A DNA stretch of 17,272 nt from Gordonia sp. UBA5067 (GTDB taxonomy: Bacteria; Actinomycetota; Actinomycetes; Mycobacteriales; Mycobacteriaceae). A model generated the notes under the pieces. It was not told the origin of the DNA and did no database searches. It worked only from the letters and a program-made list of their open reading frames with translations. Location: assembly GCF_002414845.1 (NCBI RefSeq), contig NZ_DIAX01000065.1, positions 23,816 to 41,087 of the forward strand, written 5' to 3'. Of this stretch, positions 1 through 6,581 are shown piece by piece (position 1 is the first letter of the stretch; each line of letters opens with the position of its first letter). Made by a program: the position numbers and the translations under genes.

Positions 1-770
1 TTCTTGACGTTCTTCTTGCCCAGCAGTTCGGTGAGGACAAACCAGGTGTGGCTCGAGCGCTCGCCGATGCGGCAATAGGCAATGGTGTCGATGCTGTCGT
101 CGAAACCCTTGTCGGCGTACAGCGCGGTGAGCTCGTCGTCCGATTTGAAGGTGCCATCCTCATTCGCGGTGGTCGACCACGGGATGTTGATCGCGCCGGG
201 CACGTGGCCGCGCTGCTGCGCCTGCTCCTGGGGAAGGTGGGCGGGCGCCGAGATCTTGCCGCTGAACTCGTCAGGGCTACGGACGTCGACCAGGTTCTTG
301 ATGCCGATGGCCGCGATGACCTCGTCGCGGAACGCGCGAATGCTGGTGTCGGCGGGCTTCGCGACATAGGTGGTTGCCGGGCGCGTGACGGTATCAGCGC
401 TCAGCGGACGGCCATCGAGCTCCCACTTCTTGCGACCGCCGTCGATCAGCTTCACATTCTGGTGGCCGTAGATCTTGAAGTACCAGTAGGCGTAGGCCGC
501 GAACCAGTTGTTGTTTCCGCCGTACAGGACGACGGTGTCGTCGTTGGCGATGCCGCGCTCGGAGAGGAGCTTTCCGAATTGCTCGGCGTTGAGGAAGTCG
601 CGGCGCGGCGAATCCTGCAGGTCCTGCCTCCAGTCGAGCTTCACGGCGCCGGGGATGTGCCCGCCGTCATAGGCGGAGGTGTCTTCGTCGACCTCGACGA
701 AGACGATCCCCTCGGTGTTGAGGTTCTGCTCAGCCCAATCGGCGCTGACCAGGACATCGTTGCGTGCCAT
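1..770 (-). CDS. cysA2: Thiosulfate sulfurtransferase, CysA2 type (3' end cut by window edge)
   Basis: Two-domain rhodanese that moves sulfane sulfur from thiosulfate to an acceptor; cytoplasmic. The N-terminus MARNDVLVSADWAEQNL and the motif YGGNNNWFAAYAYWYFK match, from memory, M. tuberculosis CysA2 (Rv0815c, about 277 aa). The second domain has the active-site loop CRIGERSS with the catalytic cysteine at residue 233 (codon 74-72). The visible part is 256 codons, so about 20 C-terminal residues lie beyond base 1. The ATG at 770-768 is preceded by AAAGGGA at a usable Shine-Dalgarno distance. Upstream lie a 170-nt leader and a polycysteine leader-peptide gene, which suggests cysteine-controlled expression. 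In mycobacteria an sseC gene usually follows; it would be outside this window. The name cysA2 must not be confused with the sulfate transporter ATPase cysA. Identification is firm; substrate preference is inferred from the family. Confidence 0.95.
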   Translation of the reverse strand, partial: MARNDVLVSADWAEQNLNTEGIVFVEVDEDTSAYDGGHIPGAVKLDWRQDLQDSPRRDFLNAEQFGKLLSERGIANDDTVVLYGGNNNWFAAYAYWYFKIYGHQNVKLIDGGRKKWELDGRPLSADTVTRPATTYVAKPADTSIRAFRDEVIAAIGIKNLVDVRSPDEFSGKISAPAHLPQEQAQQRGHVPGAINIPWSTTANEDGTFKSDDELTALYADKGFDDSIDTIAYCRIGERSSHTWFVLTELLGKKNVK

Positions 771-940
771 GGTGGTTCCCTTTCACATGGTTGGAAATCA
801 ATGGGGGAGTGGAACGGGAGGTTCCGGGGTGATGACGGCCGTGTCGATCAAGCCCGAGAAGGGGCTTCGGGGAGCACGAGAGGTCTGGAGAAGAATCCGC
901 TGCCGCCATCGTCAGGTGGTGGCGCGTGGGCGACCACCGG
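771..940 (-). promoter_or_regulatory. Attenuator-like leader between the Cys leader peptide and cysA2
   Basis: These 170 nt separate the leader-peptide stop from the cysA2 ATG. Read in the mRNA direction, GGTGGT (938-933) sits directly after the leader stop. It can pair with ACCACC at 920-915, or alternatively with ACCACC at 776-771, which abuts the cysA2 start codon. Two further hairpins are visible: AAGCCC/GGGCTT (867-862 with 855-850, 6-nt loop) and GGAAC/GTTCC (825-821 with 815-811). None is followed by a T-run, so a classical intrinsic terminator is not evident. Rho-dependent or translational control is equally possible. The pairings were found by eye, not by folding. Confidence 0.55.
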
Positions 941-1021
941 CTAGCGACAGCAACAGGCCGCGAAACGACAGAAGTCGATCGCGTAGCGGCGAGTGAGCAT
1001 GAGCTCTCGGCCTGATTGCAT
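941..1021 (-). CDS. Polycysteine leader peptide, probable cysteine-responsive attenuator
   Basis: This 26-codon gene runs from the ATG at 1021-1019 to the TAG at 943-941. The peptide ends in DFCRFAACCCR, with codons TGT TGC TGT CGC before the stop, so 4 of its 26 residues are cysteine. An in-frame ATG at 1000 would give a 19-residue form starting MLTRRYAID. The LTRR..ID..R.A...C pattern resembles the actinobacterial putative leader peptides found upstream of sulfur genes. Mycobacteria are known to carry leaderless short ORFs with polycysteine tracts that attenuate cysteine-related operons, one of them upstream of cysA2. A -10-like TATCGT lies 7 nt before the 1021 ATG, which suits a leaderless transcript. 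Low Cys-tRNA should stall ribosomes on the Cys run and change folding of the 771-940 leader. The peptide itself probably has no other function. Confidence 0.85.
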   Translation of the reverse strand: MQSGRELMLTRRYAIDFCRFAACCCR

Positions 1022-1028
1022 GCCATCG

Positions 1029-1034
1029 ACGATA
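1029..1034 (-). promoter_or_regulatory. -10 element for the leader peptide/cysA2 transcript
   Basis: On the minus strand TATCGT fits the TANNNT actinobacterial -10 pattern and lies 7 nt before the ATG at 1021. That would place the transcription start at or next to the A of the start codon. No convincing -35 is seen; that stretch overlaps the lmeA stop region. Confidence 0.5.
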
Positions 1035-1053
1035 CAACAGCGCGCTGCGATGT

Positions 1054-1974
1054 TCAGAACTGGTCCGGGGCAACGGTCATCGCGGGAGCTGTTCCGCTGA
1101 TGACGATGTCGCTGCCGGCGCTGTTGGCCGTGGTCGGCGGAATGCCCCACGGCAGTCTCGGGTACGGCACGCGGGCACTGAAGCGCGCCAGCACCGCCCG
1201 CTCGAACTCGGCGGGTACCGTGCCGTCGGCATGTTCCTCGGGCCCGAGATAGAAGCCGGTCGCGACGATGACGAGATCGCCCTCGACCACGGACAGATCG
1301 ACGGTGACACTCACCTTGGCATGGGTGCCGGCGAACTCGTGCGCCGACGGCGGGTAGCGCCCGTCGGTACGCGGGCTCGGGCGACGCGGCGGCAGCGATA
1401 CGGTGCCGGTGAGTAGCACCCCCGAGGTCCGTTCGAGAAGTCCGTCGCCGGGGCCGCCACCACCCGCCTTGTTCGTCGGCGCCGGGGTGTTGACGGCGAG
1501 GTCGGTGATGTCGAGCAGCCGGCCGAGGTTGACCGAATCGAGCTTCGCATAGGCATCGACGCCGGTGACCTCGATGGGACTTCCGCCGTGCCACCGGTCT
1601 GCCGTGCTGGCGCGCACCGACGCGGCGCGGATTCCGATCTCGGCGTAGCACCGGGTCGTGGCACAGGTCTGCGGCACGTCGCGCAGATCAGCCGGGCCGG
1701 CGATGGCCACACCGCGCGCAGTGATCACCAGACCGGGGAAGTCGCCGCGGCGGGCGTATGTCGAAAAGGGGAATCCGCCCAGCGTCACCTCCGGTTCGTA
1801 GGTGATCCGCGGCGATGCGAGCAGCGCCGTCGCCAACCTGCGCTCGCTGTGTGCCGCGCGCACCGTGTCGACTGTCACCAAGCCGCCGAACAAGGCGATG
1901 ACCAGCACAGCGACGGCCGCGACGGCGAATCGTCGACGACGTGGAGAGTCAGCGATGTGAACTGCGGGTGTCAT
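1054..1974 (-). CDS. lmeA: LmeA-like DUF2993 phospholipid-binding envelope protein
   Basis: The 306-aa product has a basic N-terminus (SPRRRR) and one membrane segment at about residues 15-37 (FAVAAVAVLVIALFGGLV). A DUF2993-type outer domain follows (ATALLASPRITYEPEVTLGGFPF; PGLVITARGV). In mycobacteria, LmeA (Rv0817c/MSMEG_5785) is a cell-envelope phospholipid-binding protein needed for mannan elongation of lipomannan and lipoarabinomannan. The assignment rests on the domain and on its position beside glnR and cysA2. The ATG at 1974 was chosen because the membrane anchor follows directly. The open frame continues to 2157 but would overlap the divergent glnR. No Shine-Dalgarno is seen; AAGAAT lies 7 nt upstream, so translation may be leaderless. 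The gly-rich stretch NKAGGGGPGDG near residue 170 looks like a disordered insertion. Confidence 0.85.
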   Translation of the reverse strand: MTPAVHIADSPRRRRFAVAAVAVLVIALFGGLVTVDTVRAAHSERRLATALLASPRITYEPEVTLGGFPFSTYARRGDFPGLVITARGVAIAGPADLRDVPQTCATTRCYAEIGIRAASVRASTADRWHGGSPIEVTGVDAYAKLDSVNLGRLLDITDLAVNTPAPTNKAGGGGPGDGLLERTSGVLLTGTVSLPPRRPSPRTDGRYPPSAHEFAGTHAKVSVTVDLSVVEGDLVIVATGFYLGPEEHADGTVPAEFERAVLARFSARVPYPRLPWGIPPTTANSAGSDIVISGTAPAMTVAPDQF

Positions 1975-2096
1975 CAGCGTTATTCTTACATCCGACCCCG
2001 CTGCCGCCGTTGTCAGTGCGGGCGCCTTCGTCGGCGCCCGACCGCCGTCGCTGCCATTCTCGGCTCCGCGACCTGACATTAGATGCGGAGTGCATG
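1975..2096. promoter_or_regulatory. Divergent lmeA/glnR promoter region with a strong GC hairpin
   Basis: This 122-nt region separates the two divergent starts. A minus-strand AAGAAT (1987-1982) could drive lmeA. A plus-strand TATTCT (1981-1986) could drive glnR, so the two -10 candidates overlap. Downstream for glnR is a perfect 8-bp inverted repeat, CGGGCGCC-TTCGTC-GGCGCCCG at 2019-2040. It would lie in the glnR 5' UTR if transcription starts near 1993. A GGAG at 2087-2090 precedes the glnR start. Confidence 0.45.
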
Positions 2097-2834
2097 ATGG
2101 ACATCTTGCTCCTGACCTCCCACCCAGATCCCGGTTCGGTCCTGCCCTCACTGGCACTGTTGGCGCACACCGTGCGGGATGCGCCGGCCGATGTGTCGGC
2201 GCTCCTCACCACCGAGTCTGCGCACGCGGTACTCGTCGACGCACGCACCGACCTGGCCGCTGCGCGCAATCTGTGCCGCCTGCTCGCCAGCACCGCGGCG
2301 GTTCCCGTGGTGGCCGTCCTCACCGAAGGCGGCCTGATCGCGGTCAACGCGGAGTGGAGCCTCGACGATTTTCTGCTGGCCGACACCGGGCCGGCGGAGC
2401 TCGACGCCAGGTTGCGGATGTTAACCGCGCGCCGCATCCCCCCGCGAGCGGAGGAGGCCGGGTCGACCCTGGTCCTCGGCGCCGTCTCCATCGACGAAGA
2501 GACGTACACCGCACGCCTGCGCGGCAAGCCGATGGATCTGACCTACAAAGAGTTCGAACTGCTCAAGTACCTCGTTGCGCACGTCGGGCGCGTGTTCACG
2601 CGAGCGCAACTGCTGCACGAAGTCTGGGGGTATGACTATTTCGGTGGCACCCGCACCGTCGACGTGCACGTGCGACGGTTGCGCGCCAAGCTTGGTCCCG
2701 ACCACGAGGCGCTCATCGGCACGGTCCGCAACGTTGGCTACAAAGCGGTGCGCCCGGCGCGTGGCCGGGGTGCGGAGTCCGACGACGACCTCGGTGCTGA
2801 TGAGATACTCGACGGACAGACTGCCGCACCGTAG
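2097..2834 (+). CDS. glnR: GlnR-type orphan OmpR-family response regulator
   Basis: The 245-aa product has an N-terminal receiver-like domain (about 1-120) and a C-terminal winged helix (about 140-225) with LTYKEFELLKYL, FTRAQLLHEVWGYDYFGG and TRTVDVHVRRLRAKLG. A possible phospho-acceptor Asp48 is present in AVLVDART. The acidic pair normally near the receiver N-terminus is missing (MDILLLTSHPD), which is typical of the atypical GlnR receivers. GlnR is the global nitrogen regulator of actinobacteria, activating ammonium uptake and assimilation genes. The neighbourhood matches mycobacterial GlnR (Rv0818/MSMEG_5784), and no histidine kinase gene is adjacent. Start: the ATG at 2097 is 6 nt after GGAG and gives the family N-terminus; the adjacent ATG at 2094 is possible. 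mshD follows 21 nt downstream on the same strand. Confidence 0.88.
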   Translation: MDILLLTSHPDPGSVLPSLALLAHTVRDAPADVSALLTTESAHAVLVDARTDLAAARNLCRLLASTAAVPVVAVLTEGGLIAVNAEWSLDDFLLADTGPAELDARLRMLTARRIPPRAEEAGSTLVLGAVSIDEETYTARLRGKPMDLTYKEFELLKYLVAHVGRVFTRAQLLHEVWGYDYFGGTRTVDVHVRRLRAKLGPDHEALIGTVRNVGYKAVRPARGRGAESDDDLGADEILDGQTAAP

Positions 2835-2855
2835 CCGCGGTCGGGAAGGTCGAGG

Positions 2856-3752
2856 GTGACCCAGATCGTCGAGCCGCAGCAATTGTCCGACGAGGAGCAG
2901 CGGGCCGTTCGGGCGATGCTCACCGCAGCGCTCGTAGGCGATGGGGTAGAGGCCCTGGGGGAGGCGCCGGTTGCCCTTCTGGGCAGTTCGCGGCCCACCG
3001 TCTCGCACCTTCTGGCGGTCCAGGGGGGATCGCCGGTGGGCTACGCCTCGGTGCTGCCGGGACGCGACGGTGAGCCGGCCACGGTCGAGGCCGTCGTCGC
3101 CCCGGCGGAGCGGCGCCGCGGTATCGGTGCTGAACTGATCGCGCGGGCGCTCGAGTCCGGTGGTCCGGGTGCCACCGTGTGGGCGCACGGCGATCTGCCC
3201 GCGGCGCGGGCGGTGGCGACCAGACTTGGCCTGCACGCCCGGCGCGAGCTGCTTCAGCTGCGGCGCGGCCTCGGATCCGGCAACCCGCTACCACCGCTGA
3301 CCGAGCGGGCCGACATCGCGCTGCGCACCTATGCCGGCGCCGCCGATGACGCGGAGATTCTGCGAGTCAACAATGCGGCCTTCGACTGGCACCCGGAACA
3401 GGGTGGCTGGTCTGCCGGGCAGCTTGCCGAGCAGACCGCGGCGGCCTGGTTCGACCCGGCGGGGCTGTTTCTGGCGTGGGAGCCGCGCGCGGCGGGTGCG
3501 GAGCAGCTACTCGGCTTCCACTGGACGAAGATCCACGGTCCCGGGCTCGGTGAGGTCTACATCGTCGGGGTCGACCCGTCTGCCCACGGCCGCGGACTGG
3601 GCCGCCACCTGACGCTGGCCGGACTGCACTACCTGGCAGATCGGGTTCCGGTGGTCAGCCTGTATGTCGAGGGAGACAACACCGCTGCCCTGCGCATGTA
3701 TGAGAACCTGGGATTCGAGCGATTCCGGGCCGACGTCGCCTACGGCGGTTAG
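2856..3752 (+). CDS. mshD: Mycothiol synthase (mycothiol acetyltransferase) MshD
   Basis: MshD catalyses the last step of mycothiol synthesis, acetyl-CoA-dependent acetylation of Cys-GlcN-Ins; cytoplasmic. The 298-aa protein has the expected two tandem GNAT domains. The N-terminal one has the acetyl-CoA loop [13 protein letters not shown] (about residues 84-96). The C-terminal one has [16 protein letters not shown] (about 228-243) followed by the typical [20 protein letters not shown]. Further family-like stretches are [12 protein letters not shown] and FHWTKIH. The GTG start at 2856 is 6 nt after GGGAAGG, a strong Shine-Dalgarno. The gene follows glnR by 21 nt and may be cotranscribed. Its stop overlaps that of phoU on the opposite strand (TTAG, 3749-3752). 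In M. tuberculosis phoT follows mshD; here it is absent. Confidence 0.93.
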   Translation: MTQIVEPQQLSDEEQRAVRAMLTAALVGDGVEALGEAPVALLGSSRPTVSHLLAVQGGSPVGYASVLPGRDGEPATVEAVVAPAERRRGIGAELIARALESGGPGATVWAHGDLPAARAVATRLGLHARRELLQLRRGLGSGNPLPPLTERADIALRTYAGAADDAEILRVNNAAFDWHPEQGGWSAGQLAEQTAAAWFDPAGLFLAWEPRAAGAEQLLGFHWTKIHGPGLGEVYIVGVDPSAHGRGLGRHLTLAGLHYLADRVPVVSLYVEGDNTAALRMYENLGFERFRADVAYGG

Positions 3753-4429
3753 GTTGTGTCGATCAGTTGCTGCGGCGTCATACCGGTGGTCTGAAAGACG
3801 ACGCGCCGGCCGATCAGCACAGCGTGATCGGCGAAACGCTCGTAGTAGCGCCCGAGAAGGGTCACGTCGACGGCGGCGGCGACGCCGTGCTTCCACTCGC
3901 GATCCATGAGAACCGAGAACAGATGTCGGTGCAGATCGTCCATCGCATCGTCGTCTTCTTCGAGTTGAAGTGCATGCTGGGGATCCTGCGATTCGAGCAC
4001 TTCGCGGGCGGCATGGGCGAGTTTGACGGCCAGGCGACCCATTTCGGCGAAGTAGCCGTCGACTTCCTCGGGCAGCGCCTTGTTCGGATGCCGGCGCCGC
4101 GCGACCTTCGCGACGTGCAGGGCGAGCGCGCCCATGCGGTCGACGTTGGCCACGATCTGGAACCCGGTCACCGTGGCGCGCAGGTCGGCAGGCATGGGCG
4201 CCTGCTGGGCGAGGAGGGCGAACGCCCGCTTCTCGGCTTTGGCCGACAACTCGATCATCTGGTCGTGGTCGGTGATCACTTCCTCGGCGACCGGCAGGTT
4301 TGCCTGCAGGAGCGCCTGGGTGGCGCGGTCCATCGCATTGCCGGCCAATTCGCACATCTGGCCGAGCGTCCCGTTGAGCGCGGCTACCTGTTCCTGGTAT
4401 GCGCTTTCCTTGTCGGACCGTTTCCGCAT
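3749..4429 (-). CDS. phoU: Phosphate uptake regulator PhoU (PhoY2-like)
   Basis: PhoU proteins are cytoplasmic helical-bundle regulators that restrain phosphate uptake and signalling through the Pst transporter and its sensor kinase. The 226-aa product carries the two repeated PhoU motifs, [23 protein letters not shown] (about residues 85-107) and [22 protein letters not shown] (about 189-210). [20 protein letters not shown] closely resembles mycobacterial PhoY2. The ATG at 4429 is preceded by TAGGGT plus exactly 6 nt (4441-4436), so the mRNA may begin at the A of the ATG. AGGGTGA could also serve as a weak Shine-Dalgarno. No Pst transporter genes are adjacent, unlike the M. tuberculosis locus where phoT lies between mshD and phoY2. 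Confidence 0.93.
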   Translation of the reverse strand: MRKRSDKESAYQEQVAALNGTLGQMCELAGNAMDRATQALLQANLPVAEEVITDHDQMIELSAKAEKRAFALLAQQAPMPADLRATVTGFQIVANVDRMGALALHVAKVARRRHPNKALPEEVDGYFAEMGRLAVKLAHAAREVLESQDPQHALQLEEDDDAMDDLHRHLFSVLMDREWKHGVAAAVDVTLLGRYYERFADHAVLIGRRVVFQTTGMTPQQLIDTT

Positions 4430-4435
4430 GGATTC

Positions 4436-4441
4436 ACCCTA
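4436..4441 (-). promoter_or_regulatory. -10 element for a leaderless phoU transcript
   Basis: TAGGGT on the minus strand is followed by 6 nt and then the phoU ATG. This TANNNT-N6-ATG layout is that of actinobacterial leaderless promoters. It lies in the 44-nt gap after the upstream LCP gene. Confidence 0.4.
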
Positions 4442-4473
4442 CTGTGACCGCTGGTGCTGCCGGTCGACGCGTC

Positions 4474-6435
4474 CTATTCGCAGGTGGCGTCGCCGGCGTT
4501 GGTGACCGAGAGGTCGCTGGGCAGGTTCGCCTCGACGACGCGGGGCGGCAGTTGATCGGCGCTGATCGTCGTACCCGGAGTCGCGTAGGACTTCAGCGTC
4601 GACGAGGTCGTGTAATCGTCTCCGAGGATCAGTTCGACGCCCGACTTGACCGTCCGGTCGGATTGGATCTTCGCGCCCGGGAACATCCGTGCGACGGTGG
4701 CTGCCGCGTCGCGCTCACCGGGTCCGTAGCGGACGATTGTCGTGTCGACCTTCTCGCTCGAGTCCGCGATGCCGCGCACCTCGAATCCCTTCGGGGTCAG
4801 TTGCTCGCTGGCATGGGAGGCCAATCCCGAGGTGTTTGTGCCGTTGAGGATGCGGACGCCGACGTTCGACGGTGTCATCGCCAGCGCGTTGACCTTGCTC
4901 GGCGTCGACGGAGCCGGCGCGTGCTGATCGTTCTTGGCGTCGGCCTTGGTGGGTTTCGGCTTCGGCTTTTCGCCGGGCAGCGGCTCGTCGTTGATGATCG
5001 CGCTGAACAGTGCCTGGATGTCGTCGTTGCGCGGGATCTCGTTGTTCTGCCCGTCCTGGCTGGTACCCGAGGTCGGGATGGTGATGAAGGTGACGCGCCC
5101 GGCGTCGATGCCGCGCATCGAGTCCGCGAGGTTCAGCAGCGACTCGGTGTTCACATTGTCGACATAGGCGTTGCTGGTGAACGTGCGGGCCACCCGGTTG
5201 AGTTTGGCCGGGTTGGACAACACGTTGCTCGAGAGCGTTGAGCGCAGCAGCGAGGACATGAACAGTTGCTGGCGCTTGATCCGGCCGTAGTCGCCGTTGC
5301 CCTCGGTGGAGATCGTGCGGGCGCGGACATACTTGAGCGCCTTGCGGCCGTTGAGCTTCTGGCGGCCGGCCTTGGGTAACACGGTGCCGACTTCGTAGTC
5401 GTAGAGCGGAGTCGTCGAGCAGACCCACACGCCGCCGACGGTGTCGACGATCTTGCGGAAGGCGACGAAGTCCATGCCGATGAAGTGGTTGATGTTTAGG
5501 CCACTGATCTTTGTGATCGTCTTGACCAGGCATTTCGGCCCGCCTATCGCGTACACCGAGTTGAGTTTGACATCGTCGGTGGCGGGCACCCATTCGCCGG
5601 TATACGCACCCGTCTGATCGTTGAAGCCCTCGCATTCGGGGTGGTCGACGGCCAAGTCGCGCGGAAACGACACCGCGACGACACGACTGCGGTTCGCCGG
5701 GATGTTGATCAGGATGATGGTGTCCGAGCGGGACCCCTCGGTCTCGGCGGCATCGCCGGCGCCGAACTTCGAGTTCTTTCCCGCCCGCGTGTCCGTGCCG
5801 ACGATGAGGTAGTTCTCGTCGCCGTACTGGTCCTGCTTGCCCTTGATGTTGTGGTCGTTGCCATCGATGGCTGAGACGGTGCGCCACGAGTTGTTGACCG
5901 AGCCGTTCATCGCCCAGGCCGTCCCCGTGCCCACGAGGGCGATGACGCAGGCCGCCGTCGCGGCAACGCGGCCGACGACGCGCGCATCACGGGCGAGGAG
6001 TTCACGACGGCTGCGGCCGGATCGCCCCTTCTTGACCACCATGTCGACCGGGTCGGGGGTGCGTTGCAGCGCCTGGTGGCGCGACTCGGTGCGGACGCGC
6101 CGGTTGGTGGCAGTGGCGGAGAGGTCGACCGGAGCGTTGCTGCGGCGGCGCACGACGGGGATGCGCTGGGTGACTTCGTCAGAGATCGGACCACCGTCGT
6201 CGACGGTCCGATAGACCGGTTGGCTCTGGTCCAACCATTGGGCCGTGGGGTGATCGGGGTGCGGTTGTGGCTGGCGCGGCGTCGCATCGAGCTGGTCCAT
6301 CAGCTCGCGAACGGTGAGCCGGGACCGGGCGCGCACATAGCGATCCCGCATCGCGGGCTCGCGCAAGACGTTGGGATCCGGCTCAGCCGATCCGGCCGCA
6401 CCAATCCATCCGTCGCCCGGGGGCTGCTGGCTCAA
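4474..6435 (-). CDS. LytR-CpsA-Psr (LCP) family glycopolymer ligase with LytR_C domain
   Basis: LCP proteins attach lipid-linked glycopolymers to peptidoglycan; in mycolate bacteria this is ligation of arabinogalactan. The 653-aa product has a basic/Pro-rich cytoplasmic region (about 1-150) and a membrane segment at about 154-176. The LCP domain (about 205-400) shows LIVGTDTRAG with Asp215, EGSRSDTIILINI, VVAVSFPRDL and YGRIKRQQLFMSSLL. After a Lys/Pro linker comes a LytR_C domain (about 522-605, VGVRILNGTNTSGLA). It corresponds by position and architecture to Rv0822c. The preferred start is TTG at 6435, six nt after AAGGA. The ATG at 6474 adds 13 residues but has no Shine-Dalgarno. A possible -10, TACCAT (6491-6486), would fit a UTR of about 45 nt. 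phoU follows after 44 nt. Confidence 0.9.
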   Translation of the reverse strand: MSQQPPGDGWIGAAGSAEPDPNVLREPAMRDRYVRARSRLTVRELMDQLDATPRQPQPHPDHPTAQWLDQSQPVYRTVDDGGPISDEVTQRIPVVRRRSNAPVDLSATATNRRVRTESRHQALQRTPDPVDMVVKKGRSGRSRRELLARDARVVGRVAATAACVIALVGTGTAWAMNGSVNNSWRTVSAIDGNDHNIKGKQDQYGDENYLIVGTDTRAGKNSKFGAGDAAETEGSRSDTIILINIPANRSRVVAVSFPRDLAVDHPECEGFNDQTGAYTGEWVPATDDVKLNSVYAIGGPKCLVKTITKISGLNINHFIGMDFVAFRKIVDTVGGVWVCSTTPLYDYEVGTVLPKAGRQKLNGRKALKYVRARTISTEGNGDYGRIKRQQLFMSSLLRSTLSSNVLSNPAKLNRVARTFTSNAYVDNVNTESLLNLADSMRGIDAGRVTFITIPTSGTSQDGQNNEIPRNDDIQALFSAIINDEPLPGEKPKPKPTKADAKNDQHAPAPSTPSKVNALAMTPSNVGVRILNGTNTSGLASHASEQLTPKGFEVRGIADSSEKVDTTIVRYGPGERDAAATVARMFPGAKIQSDRTVKSGVELILGDDYTTSSTLKSYATPGTTISADQLPPRVVEANLPSDLSVTNAGDATCE

Positions 6436-6527
6436 CGGTTTTCCTTCACGTTCCTGGACGCACACGCGCCACATACCGGCTTTTCATGGTACCGACAGCA
6501 CCTGAGAGCTTGCAGAGTCGCCGCCGG

Positions 6528-6560
6528 ACTGTGACGCAAACCAAAGCGCCGCGTCACAGT
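6528..6560. terminator. Perfect 10-bp inverted repeat downstream of dus
   Basis: ACTGTGACGC (6528-6537) and GCGTCACAGT (6551-6560) are perfect inverted copies around a 13-nt spacer, 21 nt past the dus stop. As RNA this is a stable hairpin without a T-run, so it may be a U-less terminator. It also lies upstream of the LCP gene on the same strand, so it could instead be an operator. The spacing between the TGTGA and TCACA half-sites is too long for a CRP/GlxR site. Confidence 0.45.
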
Positions 6561-6581
6561 GGCGTTATCGGACCGTGCCGG

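Noticed and set aside
48..944. Plus-strand open frame of 298 codons across the sulfurtransferase region
   Set aside because: It is antisense to cysA2, whose protein matches a known family throughout; the long frame follows from GC-rich third positions.
1054..2157. Longer lmeA starting at 2157
   Set aside because: It would overlap the divergent glnR start and put about 60 non-family residues before the membrane anchor; the ATG at 1974 fits better.
4399..5241. Plus-strand frame of 280 codons opposite the LCP gene
   Set aside because: Shadow of the LCP gene; no recognisable domain, and codon bias belongs to the other strand.
6528..6560. CRP/GlxR-type operator (TGTGA...TCACA)
   Set aside because: The half-sites are separated by far more than the 6 nt expected for that family.
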